NCBI RefSeq assembly: GCF_001553785.1 | Contig: NZ_LOJP01000002.1 | Location: 1,040,096-1,104,095, forward strand | Source of the DNA: Actinoplanes sp. TFC3 | GTDB lineage: Bacteria > Actinomycetota > Actinomycetes > Mycobacteriales > Micromonosporaceae | Length of the DNA: 64,000 nt | Reading direction: 5' to 3' | Part shown: positions 26,234-35,142 of the stretch, piece after piece | How the letters are laid out: every line of letters begins with the position of its first letter | Position numbering within the stretch: position 1 is the first letter of the stretch | Notes under the pieces: generated by a model | Seen by the model: only the letters and a program-made list of their open reading frames with translations | The model's database searches: none | Told to the model about the DNA's origin: nothing | Translations under genes and position numbers: made by a program

Positions 26234-26902
26234 GTGTTGAACGGCATACCCGGGGACGACCCGCGACCCACCGGACCAGCAGATCTGGTCGGGGAGGCCA
26301 CGCCGGAACTTCTTCTCTGCACCGCCCTGGTACGCACCGGCAGGGTGGATGGGTGCGGCGCATCGCTGATGACCAACTCCCATACCCGGGTTCCGCTGGC
26401 AGCTACCGACAGCGTCTTCAAGGCCGTGGCGGAGGTGCAATTCAGTGCTTGGGAAGGCGCCGGACCGGACGTGGCTGTATCCGGCGTACCAATCCTCGTG
26501 CCGGACGTGCGAACCGAAAGCCGCCGTTGGCCGCTGACCACCCGGCGAGTCGCCGATCTGCCGATGCGCGCGCTGGCCGTCCTACCGATGTACTCAGGTT
26601 CCACCCGCATCGGCCTGTTCTCGGCATATCACCGCCAGCCGCACTCCCACACCGCGGAAGACCTGGCGGACTTGCTGACCGTCGCGCGCGCCCTCGCCGT
26701 CCTCGCGGCGCAGCGTGTCAGCGGCACGACCGGCACGTTACCGCCGACGAACGTGAGCACCGCGGTCGGCATGATCCGCGACCGCTACCAGGTCAGCGCC
26801 CCGGACGCCATGGCCATGCTGCGGGCGAAAGCCTACGCAACCGATTCGACGGTGGCCGCGATCGCCGATGACCTGGCCAACGGCGGTGACCTGACCTGGT
26901 GA
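26234..26902 (+). CDS. GAF-like and ANTAR domain protein
   Basis: 222 residues; GTG 26234 (or TTG 26237) right after GAGGAG at 26225-26230. The N-terminal two-thirds is a divergent GAF (VDGCGASLMTNSHTRVPLAA, ALAVLPMYSGSTRIGLFSAY). The C-terminus is an ANTAR helix bundle (VSTAVGMIRDRYQVSAPDAM to IADDLANGGDLTW). It forms a two-gene operon with the GAF-ANTAR gene upstream. Role: RNA-binding antiterminator or partner of the first protein. Confidence 0.85.
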   Translation: MLNGIPGDDPRPTGPADLVGEATPELLLCTALVRTGRVDGCGASLMTNSHTRVPLAATDSVFKAVAEVQFSAWEGAGPDVAVSGVPILVPDVRTESRRWPLTTRRVADLPMRALAVLPMYSGSTRIGLFSAYHRQPHSHTAEDLADLLTVARALAVLAAQRVSGTTGTLPPTNVSTAVGMIRDRYQVSAPDAMAMLRAKAYATDSTVAAIADDLANGGDLTW

Positions 26903-27261
26903 ACGGGTGCCGAGCTGGCTGCGGCGATCGTCGCGGCGTACCGGCAGCCGTCAAGAGGTGAGCAGGTGATCGGCCGGCGGGCGGTCTCCGGGGCGGAGAA
27001 CTGCACAGCGCCTACGGCGCTCTCATCCTCGCCCGCAGGTTCCCCGCCCTGCTGATTCAGGCTTTCGCGACAGGGGTTGTCAGACCGCCGCGAGCCATGC
27101 GCCGAGCACGGCCGACCCCCTCTATTCCTGTTCTCGCCCGGATATGTTTCACACCGGCAACGTCTGGTCAGGCATCGATTCCCGGTGCGACGCTGTTGGC
27201 CGATCGGCGGCGGCCTTCAGCGACCAGGGCACGGCGCCGGACGAACCGCGAAGGCAGTTTC
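26903..27261. other. Intergenic stretch before STAS gene
   Basis: About 360 bases without a supportable gene. It should hold the promoter of the STAS gene at 27262; no clear palindrome or terminator is visible. Confidence 0.35.
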
Positions 27262-27669
27262 ATGGCTTCGGTACAGCTCCCGCACTGCTGCCCCCACTCC
27301 CACCTACGGTGCGACCTCCTCGGCCAAGACGACACCACGGTGTGTATTGCCCTAGCCGGCGAGGTCGACATGGACAACGCCGATCACCTGACACACCTGC
27401 TGGCCGCCGCCGACAACGCCGGCCTCGGTCGGGTCGTCTGCGACATGGACGGCATCACCTTCCTGGCCTCCGCCGGTATCGCGGCTCTGCTCCAAGCCCG
27501 CGCGAAAGCAGAAACAGCCGGTCACCGGCTCGTGCTGAGCCGTCTACGCCCGACCGTGCGCCACGTCTTGCAGGTCACCGGCGTCCTCGACGTTTTGATC
27601 TCCTCCACACCAGCTCAGCATTCACCATCGCCGGCTGAGACGCGGCCGCTGCCAATGCCCTTGCCCTGA
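27262..27669 (+). CDS. STAS-domain anti-sigma factor antagonist
   Basis: 135 residues from ATG 27262 (AAGG at 27251-27254). STAS core DTTVCIALAGEVDMDNADHL and GITFLASAGIAALLQARAKA. The loop is A-S-A-G, so it keeps a Ser near the phosphorylation position, unlike most STAS proteins in this window. His/Cys-rich N-terminus (PHCCPHSHLRCDL) might bind metal or be redox-sensitive; this is speculative. Pro-rich tail. Confidence 0.88.
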   Translation: MASVQLPHCCPHSHLRCDLLGQDDTTVCIALAGEVDMDNADHLTHLLAAADNAGLGRVVCDMDGITFLASAGIAALLQARAKAETAGHRLVLSRLRPTVRHVLQVTGVLDVLISSTPAQHSPSPAETRPLPMPLP

Positions 27670-27750
27670 CCGCCGACGACGTCAGGTCCATGCCGGCCGC
27701 AGCGGGCAGCGCCAGCGCTGCCGGGCGGCCCTTTCCATGGGCGGCAGCTT

Positions 27751-28032
27751 CTACCGGCCTGCGCGGGGGTGTGTGTCGCTCACCGCTTCACCGCTGCTGC
27801 CGGCAGTGAGCGTACGGGTGACGAGCTGACGGATCGCGACAATGGCCGCTGCGGCCAGCAGCGACTGCCACGACGGCGGCTGGGCCAGGCGCAGCAGCCC
27901 TGCGGCCAGCCACAGATCGAGCGCGATCCGCAGAGCCAGCCGGGGGTCGCGGACGGCCAGCAACGCAACCAGCCCGGCGACAAGGCCCGCCACCACACAG
28001 ATCAGCGCGGCGTAGGACACCAGCGTGCTCAC
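27751..28032 (-). CDS. Small membrane protein paired with DUF1622 protein
   Basis: 93 residues with three hydrophobic helices (LVSYAALICVVAGLVAGLVA, ALDLWLAAGLLRLA, SLLAAAAIVAIRQLV). GTG 28032 sits inside a GTGA overlap with the DUF1622 gene, so the two are translated together and their products probably associate in the membrane. Function unknown. Confidence 0.8.
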   Translation of the reverse strand: MSTLVSYAALICVVAGLVAGLVALLAVRDPRLALRIALDLWLAAGLLRLAQPPSWQSLLAAAAIVAIRQLVTRTLTAGSSGEAVSDTHPRAGR

Positions 28033-28442
28033 CGCAACGGACCCGCCGGTGAGGAGTCGGCCGGGTCGCCCCCGTCACCGTCGCGCACACGGGCGAGTTC
28101 GGCACGCTCTTCCTTGATCTCCCGGCCGAGAAAATAGTTCAGCGCCGTACGGATCGCCGCGACCGCAGCCAACTCCGCGATCTCCCGCAACGTCGGCGCG
28201 ATCGCAGTCCGCAAAATGTCCGAGGCCAACTGGAACTCCAACCCGAGCGCGAGGAACCGGCCCAGCCCCAGCCGCACCGGCACGAAACTCTGCGTCCGGC
28301 GCGTCCGCAGGCCGGCGACGACGAACCGGACGAACGCCACCATCGCCCCGGCGAAGATGATGACCGCGCCGGCCACCTCGACCAACCGCACCAGCAGGTC
28401 GACCGCCTCGGCCAGCCACCGCTCACTAAGCACCTCGTTCAC
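28029..28442 (-). CDS. DUF1622 family membrane protein
   Basis: 137 residues with the family layout: TM1 (about 15-40, VEVAGAVIIFAGAMVAFVRF), the conserved RLGLGRFLALGLEFQLASDI segment, TM2-3 over 70-105 (AELAAVAAIRTALNYFLGRE) and a charged tail. GTG start 28442. First gene of a two-gene unit with the 93-residue membrane protein. Function of the family is not known. Confidence 0.88.
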   Translation of the reverse strand: MNEVLSERWLAEAVDLLVRLVEVAGAVIIFAGAMVAFVRFVVAGLRTRRTQSFVPVRLGLGRFLALGLEFQLASDILRTAIAPTLREIAELAAVAAIRTALNYFLGREIKEERAELARVRDGDGGDPADSSPAGPLR

Positions 28443-28930
28443 ACCACGCGTTTGCCCACCGCCGCCTCATCCACACCACGGACGAACACCGGCGCGGAGC
28501 AGACCAGGGGCGCCGGGTGCGCACAGCCGGGTTCAGGCGGGAATGTAGGCGCCGCGACGCCAACCGCCAGCACCCCGGCAACATGACCTGGACCGACTCG
28601 GATTACTTGTTCACCCGCAAGGACAGCCAGCCGATCAAAACTTCGGTCGATGATGGCGAATCGCATCGACCTCGATCAGCTGATCGAGTGCGGTCAGGGG
28701 CTGTTGAGGCCCGGCCGTATCCGCGCGGCGGTGGAGTGCGGCTCCACGCATCGGCTCGCGATGCGCGGACGTGGGCGGTCCGGCTTCGTAAGGCTGACCC
28801 CACCACGAGTCAGGGTCGACCACATGAATGCCATGGCACGGTCGGTCTTCTTCGGTACAGACCAATCGACCGTTGGGTCGCAGAGCATCGTGCAGGCGGA
28901 ATGCGCTTGGGTGGAGGACCCTCGACCTGC
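28443..28930. other. Non-coding stretch
   Basis: About 490 bases. A 111-codon plus-strand frame from 28650 exists but has no recognisable domain or SD. The stretch holds the leader of the DUF1622 operon on its left and runs into an imperfect dispersed repeat on its right. Confidence 0.35.
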
Positions 28931-28987
28931 ATCACGCCGAGTGACGGCTCACCGCGAGCCGCCGCGCGCGGTCGGCGGCAGATGAGT
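28931..28987 (+). repeat. Dispersed imperfect repeat, copy A
   Basis: Shares the core GTGACGGCTC ... CGCGC-CGGTCGGCGGCAG with copy B (30861-30915) and, more weakly, copy C (36148-36201). All copies are intergenic and in the same orientation. Confidence 0.45.
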
Positions 28988-29044
28988 GCTTCGTGCGGGT
29001 TTCGCAGAGAACGTCTCCGTCAGTTCAACGGATAGATGCGCATC

Positions 29045-29314
29045 TCAGGCATCCGGCCCGTACGGCAATGGCTCGAGCCCGTCCTCTCCCTGCCACCAGC
29101 GCGAGTCCTTGCCGTAGTAGATGGTGCGGGCCCAGTCGTCCGGCGGCTCGTGGAAGATCAGGTCCTCGTCGCCCAGGTAGTCGAGATGCCCCCAAGCGTG
29201 GTTCACCCGGCCCACCGCCTCGTCCCGAGTGATCGGGAACCGCACGACCATCTCGTGCACTACCTGCTCGATGAAATCCCGCGCCCTGCCGGACAGGCGC
29301 AGTCGCAGCTCCAC
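29045..29314 (-). CDS. Hypothetical protein, 89 aa
   Basis: GTG 29314 with GGGAG six bases upstream. Soluble acidic protein (ARDFIEQVVHEMVVRFPITR, AVGRVNHAWGHLDYLGDEDL, WARTIYYGKDSRWWQGEDGL) with conserved-looking Trp/Tyr positions; reads as a genuine single-domain protein. No family name known to me. Monocistronic. Confidence 0.75.
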   Translation of the reverse strand: MELRLRLSGRARDFIEQVVHEMVVRFPITRDEAVGRVNHAWGHLDYLGDEDLIFHEPPDDWARTIYYGKDSRWWQGEDGLEPLPYGPDA

Positions 29315-29497
29315 GGCATACTCCCTCGCTATGACCGCTCCAGACTATCCATATTAATCGATATAAATAGCAGGCGGTGGCACACGAAAACGTCAGTCGA
29401 GGCGCGCCATCAGCGGCAAATCCGGATGTCCGTGGCACACGGGACGCCGATCGCGCGGGCCCCTCGGTTCCTCGGGGCTCATCCAGCGTGCACGCGC

Positions 29498-29749
29498 TCA
29501 TAGACGATGAGGGTTAGCTCTGCCCTCTAAGGGACTACGGTTCTCTCGGCGACGGATCCAGAACAGTCCAATGATCTGGACGATAAAGCCAAGAGTCATG
29601 ACCCCGAAGCACCCTGCCAAAACCCATTCGCGGTCGTTCACGTTGTCGACGAATGCCCATACCGATATGACCAAGGCCGCGCCCGAAAGCCACGGAACCC
29701 ACGGTCGTAGCATGAGTGGCTTGGCGTTTGGCTGCTCGACGTCGTCCAT
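29498..29749 (-). CDS. Small two-TM membrane protein
   Basis: 83 residues from ATG 29749. Two hydrophobic helices (WVPWLSGAALVISVWAFV and AGCFGVMTLGFIVQIIGLFW) joined by VDNVNDREW, then a basic tail. No family recognised. Divergent from the phosphatase gene at 29943. Confidence 0.7.
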   Translation of the reverse strand: MDDVEQPNAKPLMLRPWVPWLSGAALVISVWAFVDNVNDREWVLAGCFGVMTLGFIVQIIGLFWIRRRENRSPLEGRANPHRL

Positions 29750-29942
29750 GGAATCGCGTTACCCGAGATACCGGACCAACAAGCCGCCGTCCCAATTCCG
29801 GGCACGCGCTTATCGGCACGAGCGTGTGCGGGGCTGCCCGGCGAGCATCACTCGGAGTTACGGCGCACCGCTGGCCGCCCTGCGCCGATCGCGGCATGGG
29901 CGTGCACTCGGCTCGATTTGGCACTACCCGTGGGGAAGCACC

Positions 29943-30728
29943 ATGGTGAACGGTCTGGAAGTCCTTTTAGCGGGGGCGATGGTGGACGTGTTGCACTGGC
30001 CGGGTGGCCGGAACGTGCGCGACCTAGGTGGTCGAGCGTTGAGCGCCGGCGGCTGCACGCCGTCCGGGAGGGTGTTCCGTTCAGCGGCGCCAGAGCACCT
30101 GACCGATTGCGGGTGGGCTGCGGCGAAGGCGGCGGGCGTGCGCACGGTGGTAGATCTGCGGAACGCACCGGCTGAGACGCAGCGTCAAGCAGAACATCCG
30201 ATCATCAGCGCCGAGTCGCTGCACGGCCTGAGCTTCGTGCCGGCGCCGACCGAAGACCCTGACGACACCGAATTCCTCAAGGTCTGCGGACCGTTCCTGG
30301 ATCATCCGCGCTGCTGGGCCGATAATGCCCGGCTTGCCCCCGACCGGATCTCCGCCGCTCTGCGCGCGGTCGCCCGGGCAGACGGGGCTGTGCTCGTGCA
30401 CTGCGCGGGAGGCCGCGACCGCACCGGCATGATCTCCGCGATGCTGTTGCACATCGCCGGCGTGACGGACCAAGCCATCATCGATGACTACGCGGCCGGG
30501 TGGCGTGGCGCAGCGACGCACGCCGGGCACGCCTGGGTCTATGACCCCGACCAGGGCAACTGGCGCGAGCACCAGCAGGAGCCGACAGGCGCGGAGGATC
30601 TGCAACGTCAATTGGCTGACAGGATGCCCGCTCTACGGGAGTGGATCGCGACGTTCGACGCGACCGACTTGTTGGCACCCACCGAGCTGCACGTGATCAG
30701 AGCGCTGCTCACCCCTGCTGCTCCGTAG
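29943..30728 (+). CDS. Tyrosine-protein phosphatase (Tyr_phosphatase3/PtpB-like)
   Basis: 261 residues from ATG 29943, preceded by GGGGA at 29933-29937. N-terminal family signature NVRDLGGRALSAGG with FRSAAPEHL, then the catalytic P-loop VHCAGGRDRTGMISAM near residue 153 (Cys nucleophile, Arg six residues later). Family members dephosphorylate phosphotyrosine, phosphoserine or phosphoinositides, and some are secreted by pathogens; no signal peptide here. It stands alone, so the target cannot be inferred from context. Confidence 0.9.
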   Translation: MVNGLEVLLAGAMVDVLHWPGGRNVRDLGGRALSAGGCTPSGRVFRSAAPEHLTDCGWAAAKAAGVRTVVDLRNAPAETQRQAEHPIISAESLHGLSFVPAPTEDPDDTEFLKVCGPFLDHPRCWADNARLAPDRISAALRAVARADGAVLVHCAGGRDRTGMISAMLLHIAGVTDQAIIDDYAAGWRGAATHAGHAWVYDPDQGNWREHQQEPTGAEDLQRQLADRMPALREWIATFDATDLLAPTELHVIRALLTPAAP

Positions 30729-31143
30729 GCAACGCACGGCATACGAGAAGGTTCCACCACCCATGTGGCGTGCGATTGCTAAGCGGCCAGCAGCAGGCGC
30801 AAAGTGCAAAGATCGAAGGCTCGCTCATCGGCGAAAGTGTGCATCGGGCCGACGCCGAACTGCGTCATATCGCGTGACGGCTCCCCGTCAGCCCGTCGCG
30901 CACGGTCGGCGGTTGATGAGGAAGTCGCGGGCCGGAGGGGGTCCGGACCTCTGATGGAGTGCGATCGCTCAAACCGTGGTTGCACCGACGCCGAACGCTG
31001 TACCAGGAGGACCATGAAGTCTGCCGGATCTCTCCCTCGGGGCACCCACGCTCCGACGGCTTACATCTGCGACTCTCCTCGTGCAGGCTTCGTATGGCAC
31101 CTTGGCCATTCGGTTCAAAGAGCCGGTTCTGACGGCGATTCGA
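30729..31143. other. Intergenic stretch with dispersed repeat
   Basis: About 415 bases with no supportable gene. It contains copy B of a dispersed repeat (30861-30915). No terminator with T-run seen between the convergent phosphatase genes. Confidence 0.35.
30861..30915 (+). repeat. Dispersed imperfect repeat, copy B
   Basis: GTGACGGCTC and GTCGCGCACGGTCGGCGG match copy A at 28931; same strand, also intergenic. Confidence 0.45.
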
Positions 31144-32970
31144 TTACCGTGGCGGGATACGTACGGCCAGAACCGCAACGTCGTCTTCGTGCTGCTTGCC
31201 CGCAACGCGGTCGATGACCTGGTCGAGCAACTGCGGCAACGGCGCCTGATGCAGCTGACTCAGTACCTGCCGGAGGTGTTGTTTGCGGATGTCGATGTCC
31301 TCGGTGCGAGTTTCGACCAGCCCGTCGGTGTAAAGCAGCAGAGTGGACTCAGGCGGCAGAACCCGGGTGTGGCTCGTACGCGGCGCGAACCGCAGCGCGC
31401 CGAGTAAGGGATCATGCCCGGTCAGCGGCTCGACGGTGCCATCGGGGTGGACCAGGATGGGTGACGGATGCCCAGCGTTAGCCCATTTCAGCAGGTAATC
31501 GCCTTCGGGCGTGGGTTGTAAGTACGCCAGGACCGCGGTAGCCGGAATTCGGTCGCCGAACAGCAGAGTTGCCGCGTCCAAGCGGCGCAGCAGGGCCGAA
31601 GGTGGTTCGTGCCGGTCAGCGATGAGAGAACGCAGCATGCTGCGCAGCTGGCCCATCTGAGTTGCAGCGTGCATGTCGTGGCCGGTGACATCGCCGATCA
31701 CCAATGCCAGCTCGGCGTCCAGGCGCACCACGTCGTACCAGTCCCCGCCGACCTGCTCGGTCTGCACGGCCGGTTTGTACCGGGCTGCCACCTCGAGTGG
31801 GCGGGTGTCGGGCAGGTCGGTGAGCAGAGCCTGTTGCAACATCATGGCGACTTGTTCACGTGAACTCAGATACCGCGCCCGGACCAGCGCCTGCGCAACG
31901 TAGCCGGCCAGCGCGGCCAGAACCGCCTGTTCGGCCGCATCCAGCGTGTAGGGCTGCTGCCAGACGAATGTCAGTGCCCCGATCGGCCCGCTGGCCCCGG
32001 GCAGCGGGCTGCTGGCGGCGGACTGCCAGCCCATCTCGGCGAAGGTGAGCGCGGCGTCCGGGGTGAGCGCCGATACTGTTGCCAGATCGGGCAGCAGCAC
32101 CGGCATACCGGTTGTGGTGGCCAACGCCGTCGGCGTCAAGCGGTCACTGGCGTAGTCGTGCCATCGCTCGGCGATGCCAGCGGGCAAGGCCTCGCCTGAA
32201 CGCAGCTCGATCCGGCCGCCCGTGTTAAGCAGTGACACTCCCACATAGGCGGGGTTCAGCGTTCCGGTAACCAGCGATCGCACCTTGTCGACCACATCAG
32301 CGACGGTGCTGGTTTCGGCCAGCGCCACGCTGGCCTCGAGCAACAACCGGCTGCGTTGGGCCACCTCGTCGGCGGCCTGTTTCCGGATCTCCGCGACCGC
32401 CTGACCGGTCTGCGCGGAGTGGGTGGCCAACTGCTGCTGCAAACTGTCGGAGCACACTGCCGCGATCTGCGCCAGCATCTGCAACTCCGGTGCCGTCCAT
32501 TCATGCGGACTGCTGTCGATCGCGGCCAGTACTCCGAGCACTTGCCCGCCGGTATCCCGCACTGGCATTCCGGCATAGCCGATGACCTGCAGATCTGTGA
32601 TTGCCAAGCTGTCAGCAACCCGGGGATCACGCCGGGCATCGCTGACTACCAGCGGTTCACCGGCAGCAGTCACCAACTGGCAGAACGAGTGCGTCAACGG
32701 GGTATGCCGGCGTGTCTGCCATGGTTCCGGCAAGCCCACCGCACCCGCGAACACCTGCTGGTCCGTCTCCACGAGCGTGATCACCGCGGCGGGTACCTGC
32801 AGCACCGCGCAGACCAAGCCAGCAAATTGGTCGAACACTACCCCGGTCACTATGGGTGCCTGCCCTTGCCGCCCTGGCTCACCCGCAGGGATGTGCTGCT
32901 CCACCTCACTCACCGCACATCTGCTGACGACGACCTTTCCACCACGCGCCCTGCTGGTGTCCACCGGCAA
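31144..32970 (-). CDS. GAF-GAF-SpoIIE (PP2C) phosphatase
   Basis: 608 residues. First GAF (about 40-185, VFAGAVGLPEPWQTRRHTPL, VIGYAGMPVRDTGGQVLGVL), a coiled-coil link, a second GAF (220-370), then a SpoIIE phosphatase domain: QVGGDWYDVVRL, LVIGDVTGHDMHAA, LLLYTDGLVETRTED, EDDVAVLAV. All metal-binding Asp are present. ATG 32970 is used; a later GTG near residue 13 is possible. Expected substrate is a phosphorylated STAS protein; the two GAF domains would gate it by ligand or redox state. No linked partner gene. Confidence 0.92.
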   Translation of the reverse strand: MPVDTSRARGGKVVVSRCAVSEVEQHIPAGEPGRQGQAPIVTGVVFDQFAGLVCAVLQVPAAVITLVETDQQVFAGAVGLPEPWQTRRHTPLTHSFCQLVTAAGEPLVVSDARRDPRVADSLAITDLQVIGYAGMPVRDTGGQVLGVLAAIDSSPHEWTAPELQMLAQIAAVCSDSLQQQLATHSAQTGQAVAEIRKQAADEVAQRSRLLLEASVALAETSTVADVVDKVRSLVTGTLNPAYVGVSLLNTGGRIELRSGEALPAGIAERWHDYASDRLTPTALATTTGMPVLLPDLATVSALTPDAALTFAEMGWQSAASSPLPGASGPIGALTFVWQQPYTLDAAEQAVLAALAGYVAQALVRARYLSSREQVAMMLQQALLTDLPDTRPLEVAARYKPAVQTEQVGGDWYDVVRLDAELALVIGDVTGHDMHAATQMGQLRSMLRSLIADRHEPPSALLRRLDAATLLFGDRIPATAVLAYLQPTPEGDYLLKWANAGHPSPILVHPDGTVEPLTGHDPLLGALRFAPRTSHTRVLPPESTLLLYTDGLVETRTEDIDIRKQHLRQVLSQLHQAPLPQLLDQVIDRVAGKQHEDDVAVLAVRIPPR

Positions 32971-33568
32971 TGTTGTTGCCTACCGGCAATGATCGCAGCA
33001 CCCATGCATCGTCACACACCCGGCCCGAAGGCCACGCTCTGTAGGCGTCACTACTCCGCTGGGCACGTCGATTGACGAGGGGCCGGTCATCGAGCGCGGT
33101 TTCAGAGTGGCGAAGCACCAGCCGCCGAACGACCGGACCGCTTCTACACCGAGCACCTCTGACCCGGCATTCGGTCGTGAGAGCCCGCCGAAGCGGAAAG
33201 CAAGCGCCCTGGCCGACCGGCGGTTGCCATAGCCGGCCCTGAACGGCGTGTCGGCTCCGCCGCCCTCGTGGGCTCTGTGGCGCGGTAGCGTTCCCGGCGG
33301 AAAGGGACCTGCTGCACCGATAGGTGCAGCAGGCCCCGTCCGGCGAGTCCGTCCAAACCAGTCATCGATCTTGAGGTGCGGTGCGGGCAAAGCGGTGTTC
33401 AGGTAGGGCGGTCGTCGCCGAAGGCATGCGCCCTGGCCGCCGGCCTACGCCGGCCCGGGGACTGCCTCGCCCCACGCAGGCGCCTTGCCGCGGCCCGTGG
33501 GTACGGAGCCTGCTGAGGCACGCTTCTGATTCCCGCAACCTGCCGTCTGTTTTCGAGAGCCGTCGTAG
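32971..33568. other. Intergenic stretch with hairpin
   Basis: About 600 bases between minus-strand genes, with no supportable coding region. A perfect 11-base hairpin (33308-33318 with 33323-33333, loop GATA) lies in it and could be a terminator or structured leader. Confidence 0.4.
33308..33333. terminator. Hairpin, possible terminator
   Basis: Arms CCTGCTGCACC and GGTGCAGCAGG pair perfectly around GATA. There is no T-run on either side, so it is only a possible terminator, for example for the minus-strand TetR gene upstream (stop at 33569). Confidence 0.4.
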
Positions 33569-34141
33569 TCAGGGACGGTGCAGGCCGGTGAGGAGCAGGT
33601 TGAGGTAGCGCAGACCGTTGGCAGCTCGTTCGGTGGGGCTGAGGCCACCGTGAACGTTCGCGGCGTAGGCAATCCCGCACATCAGAGGGGTAATGTCCGC
33701 CTCGGTGACGCTGGAATCGATGACCCCCGCCCCCCGCGCGCGCGTCAGGAGTTCAGCGAAGGCGGTGACGAGCCCGCGCTTGAGGTCGCCGATGCGCTCC
33801 AGGCTGTTGGTGGTGCCCGCGAATACCGGGGGAACGGCCGGGTCAGCCAGCAAGGCTTCAATCGCAGCGGCGAGGAAATCGCGCAACGCTGCCCACGGGT
33901 CGGCCTCGGTCAGTGCCAGCTCGGCTTGCCGAATCAGCTTCTCGATGGCAGGGAGCGCGACGGTCTCCAGCAGCGCTTCGGGCGTGGGAAAGTGCCGGTA
34001 GACGGTGGCCACGCCCATGGATGCGGTCCGCGCTACGTCGTTGAGGTGCAGGGGTCTGCCGTCATCGACATATCGCCGGGCGATCTCGATGATGCGGCGC
34101 CTGTTCTGGGCAGCGTCCTTACGCAACCGCGGAGTATCCAT
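33569..34141 (-). CDS. TetR-family regulator of the adjacent hydrolase operon
   Basis: 190 residues from ATG 34141. HTH at about 28-58 (LHLNDVARTASMGVATVYRHFPTP split by the usual TetR turn). The ligand domain ends in the SPTERAANGLRYLNLLLTGL motif common in TetR regulators of detoxification genes. It is divergent from the hydrolase gene, with two near-identical half-palindromes in the shared upstream region (34157-34169 and 34189-34201), so autoregulation and repression of the hydrolase pair are likely. Confidence 0.92.
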   Translation of the reverse strand: MDTPRLRKDAAQNRRRIIEIARRYVDDGRPLHLNDVARTASMGVATVYRHFPTPEALLETVALPAIEKLIRQAELALTEADPWAALRDFLAAAIEALLADPAVPPVFAGTTNSLERIGDLKRGLVTAFAELLTRARGAGVIDSSVTEADITPLMCGIAYAANVHGGLSPTERAANGLRYLNLLLTGLHRP

Positions 34142-34156
34142 CCCCTCACGATAACC

Positions 34157-34201
34157 AGATGACCTATCCGGTTGTGCTACGTTGAAGTGGATGACTCATC
34201 C
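34157..34201. promoter_or_regulatory. Paired TetR operator candidates
   Basis: AGATGACCTATCC (34157-34169) and GGATGACTCATCC (34189-34201) share 10 of 13 bases; the second is palindromic except for its centre. Spacing start-to-start is 32 bases, about three helix turns. They lie between the divergent TetR and hydrolase genes. Confidence 0.55.
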
Positions 34202-34235
34202 GCTTACGGCTTGGTCCGGGAACGAGGGGACACCC

Positions 34236-35129
34236 ATGCCTTTCACGGTGGACGCCGTGCCGCACCTTCCCGCCCGATTCGGGGACACCTTCACCAGCCA
34301 CACCGCTGACGTCAACGGCGTCGAACTACACGCTGTGATCGGCGGGACCGGCCCGGCACTGCTGCTGTTGCCGGCGTGGCCGCAGTTCTGGTACGGCTGG
34401 CGACTCGTGATGCCGGCTCTCGCCGAGCACTTCACCGTCGTGACCGCCGACTATCGTGGCGTGGGCGCCAGCAGCAAGCCGGCCACCGGGTACGACGCCG
34501 TCACCCTGGCCGACGACATGGTCAGGTTGATGACTTCCCTGGGCCACGACAAATTCCATGTCGCGGGCTACGACATCGGGATGATGGTCGGTTACGTGCT
34601 CGCTGCACGCCACCGCGACCGGGTGACCAAGCTCGCGCTGGCCGAGGCGGTCTTGCCTGGTTTCACCCCCATGCCCCCGCTGCTCATGCCTCCAGACGTC
34701 AACGAGTTGGCCTGGCACTTCGTCTTCAACCGGCTGGCCGACATCAACGAGCGCATGGTGTCCGGCCGCGAAGAGATCTACTTCGGGTACCAGTTCGCTA
34801 CCAAGGCCGCCAGCCCGGAGGCCATCCCACAGTCTGCGGTCGACGTCTACGTCGACGCCCTGCGCGACCCTGCCGCCCTGCACGCGAGCTTCCAGTTCTA
34901 CCGCGCGGGGGAGTCCGGGGATCAGGTAGTCGCGCTGGCCGCCGAGGGACCGCTGGACATTCCGGTTCTGGCCATCGGGGGCGAGCACGCCATGCGCGAT
35001 GGCGTGGAGCAGGCCGTAAAGCAGGTTGCCTCAAACACCAAAGGTGCCATCGCACCCGGTGCGGCGCACTTCGTTCCCGAGGAAGCCCCGGAATGGACAG
35101 CCCAAACCTTGATCGATTTCTTCGCCTGA
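34236..35129 (+). CDS. Alpha/beta hydrolase, epoxide-hydrolase-like
   Basis: 297 residues from ATG 34236, preceded by GAGGGGA (34224-34230); an upstream ATG at 34182 lacks an SD and would run through the operator. The nucleophile elbow VAGYDIGMMVGY carries Asp rather than Ser, as in epoxide hydrolases and haloalkane dehalogenases. LLPAWPQFWYGWR corresponds to the oxyanion-hole HGxP...W motif. Catalytic His in GAAHFVPEEAP. Cytoplasmic. First gene of a pair with the esterase 13 bases downstream, controlled by the divergent TetR. Confidence 0.88.
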   Translation: MPFTVDAVPHLPARFGDTFTSHTADVNGVELHAVIGGTGPALLLLPAWPQFWYGWRLVMPALAEHFTVVTADYRGVGASSKPATGYDAVTLADDMVRLMTSLGHDKFHVAGYDIGMMVGYVLAARHRDRVTKLALAEAVLPGFTPMPPLLMPPDVNELAWHFVFNRLADINERMVSGREEIYFGYQFATKAASPEAIPQSAVDVYVDALRDPAALHASFQFYRAGESGDQVVALAAEGPLDIPVLAIGGEHAMRDGVEQAVKQVASNTKGAIAPGAAHFVPEEAPEWTAQTLIDFFA

Positions 35130-35142
35130 ACCGAGGAACACC

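Noticed and set aside
34182-34235. Longer start for the epoxide-hydrolase-like gene
   Set aside because: ATG 34182 has no SD and would place the operator inside the coding region; ATG 34236 has GAGGGGA.
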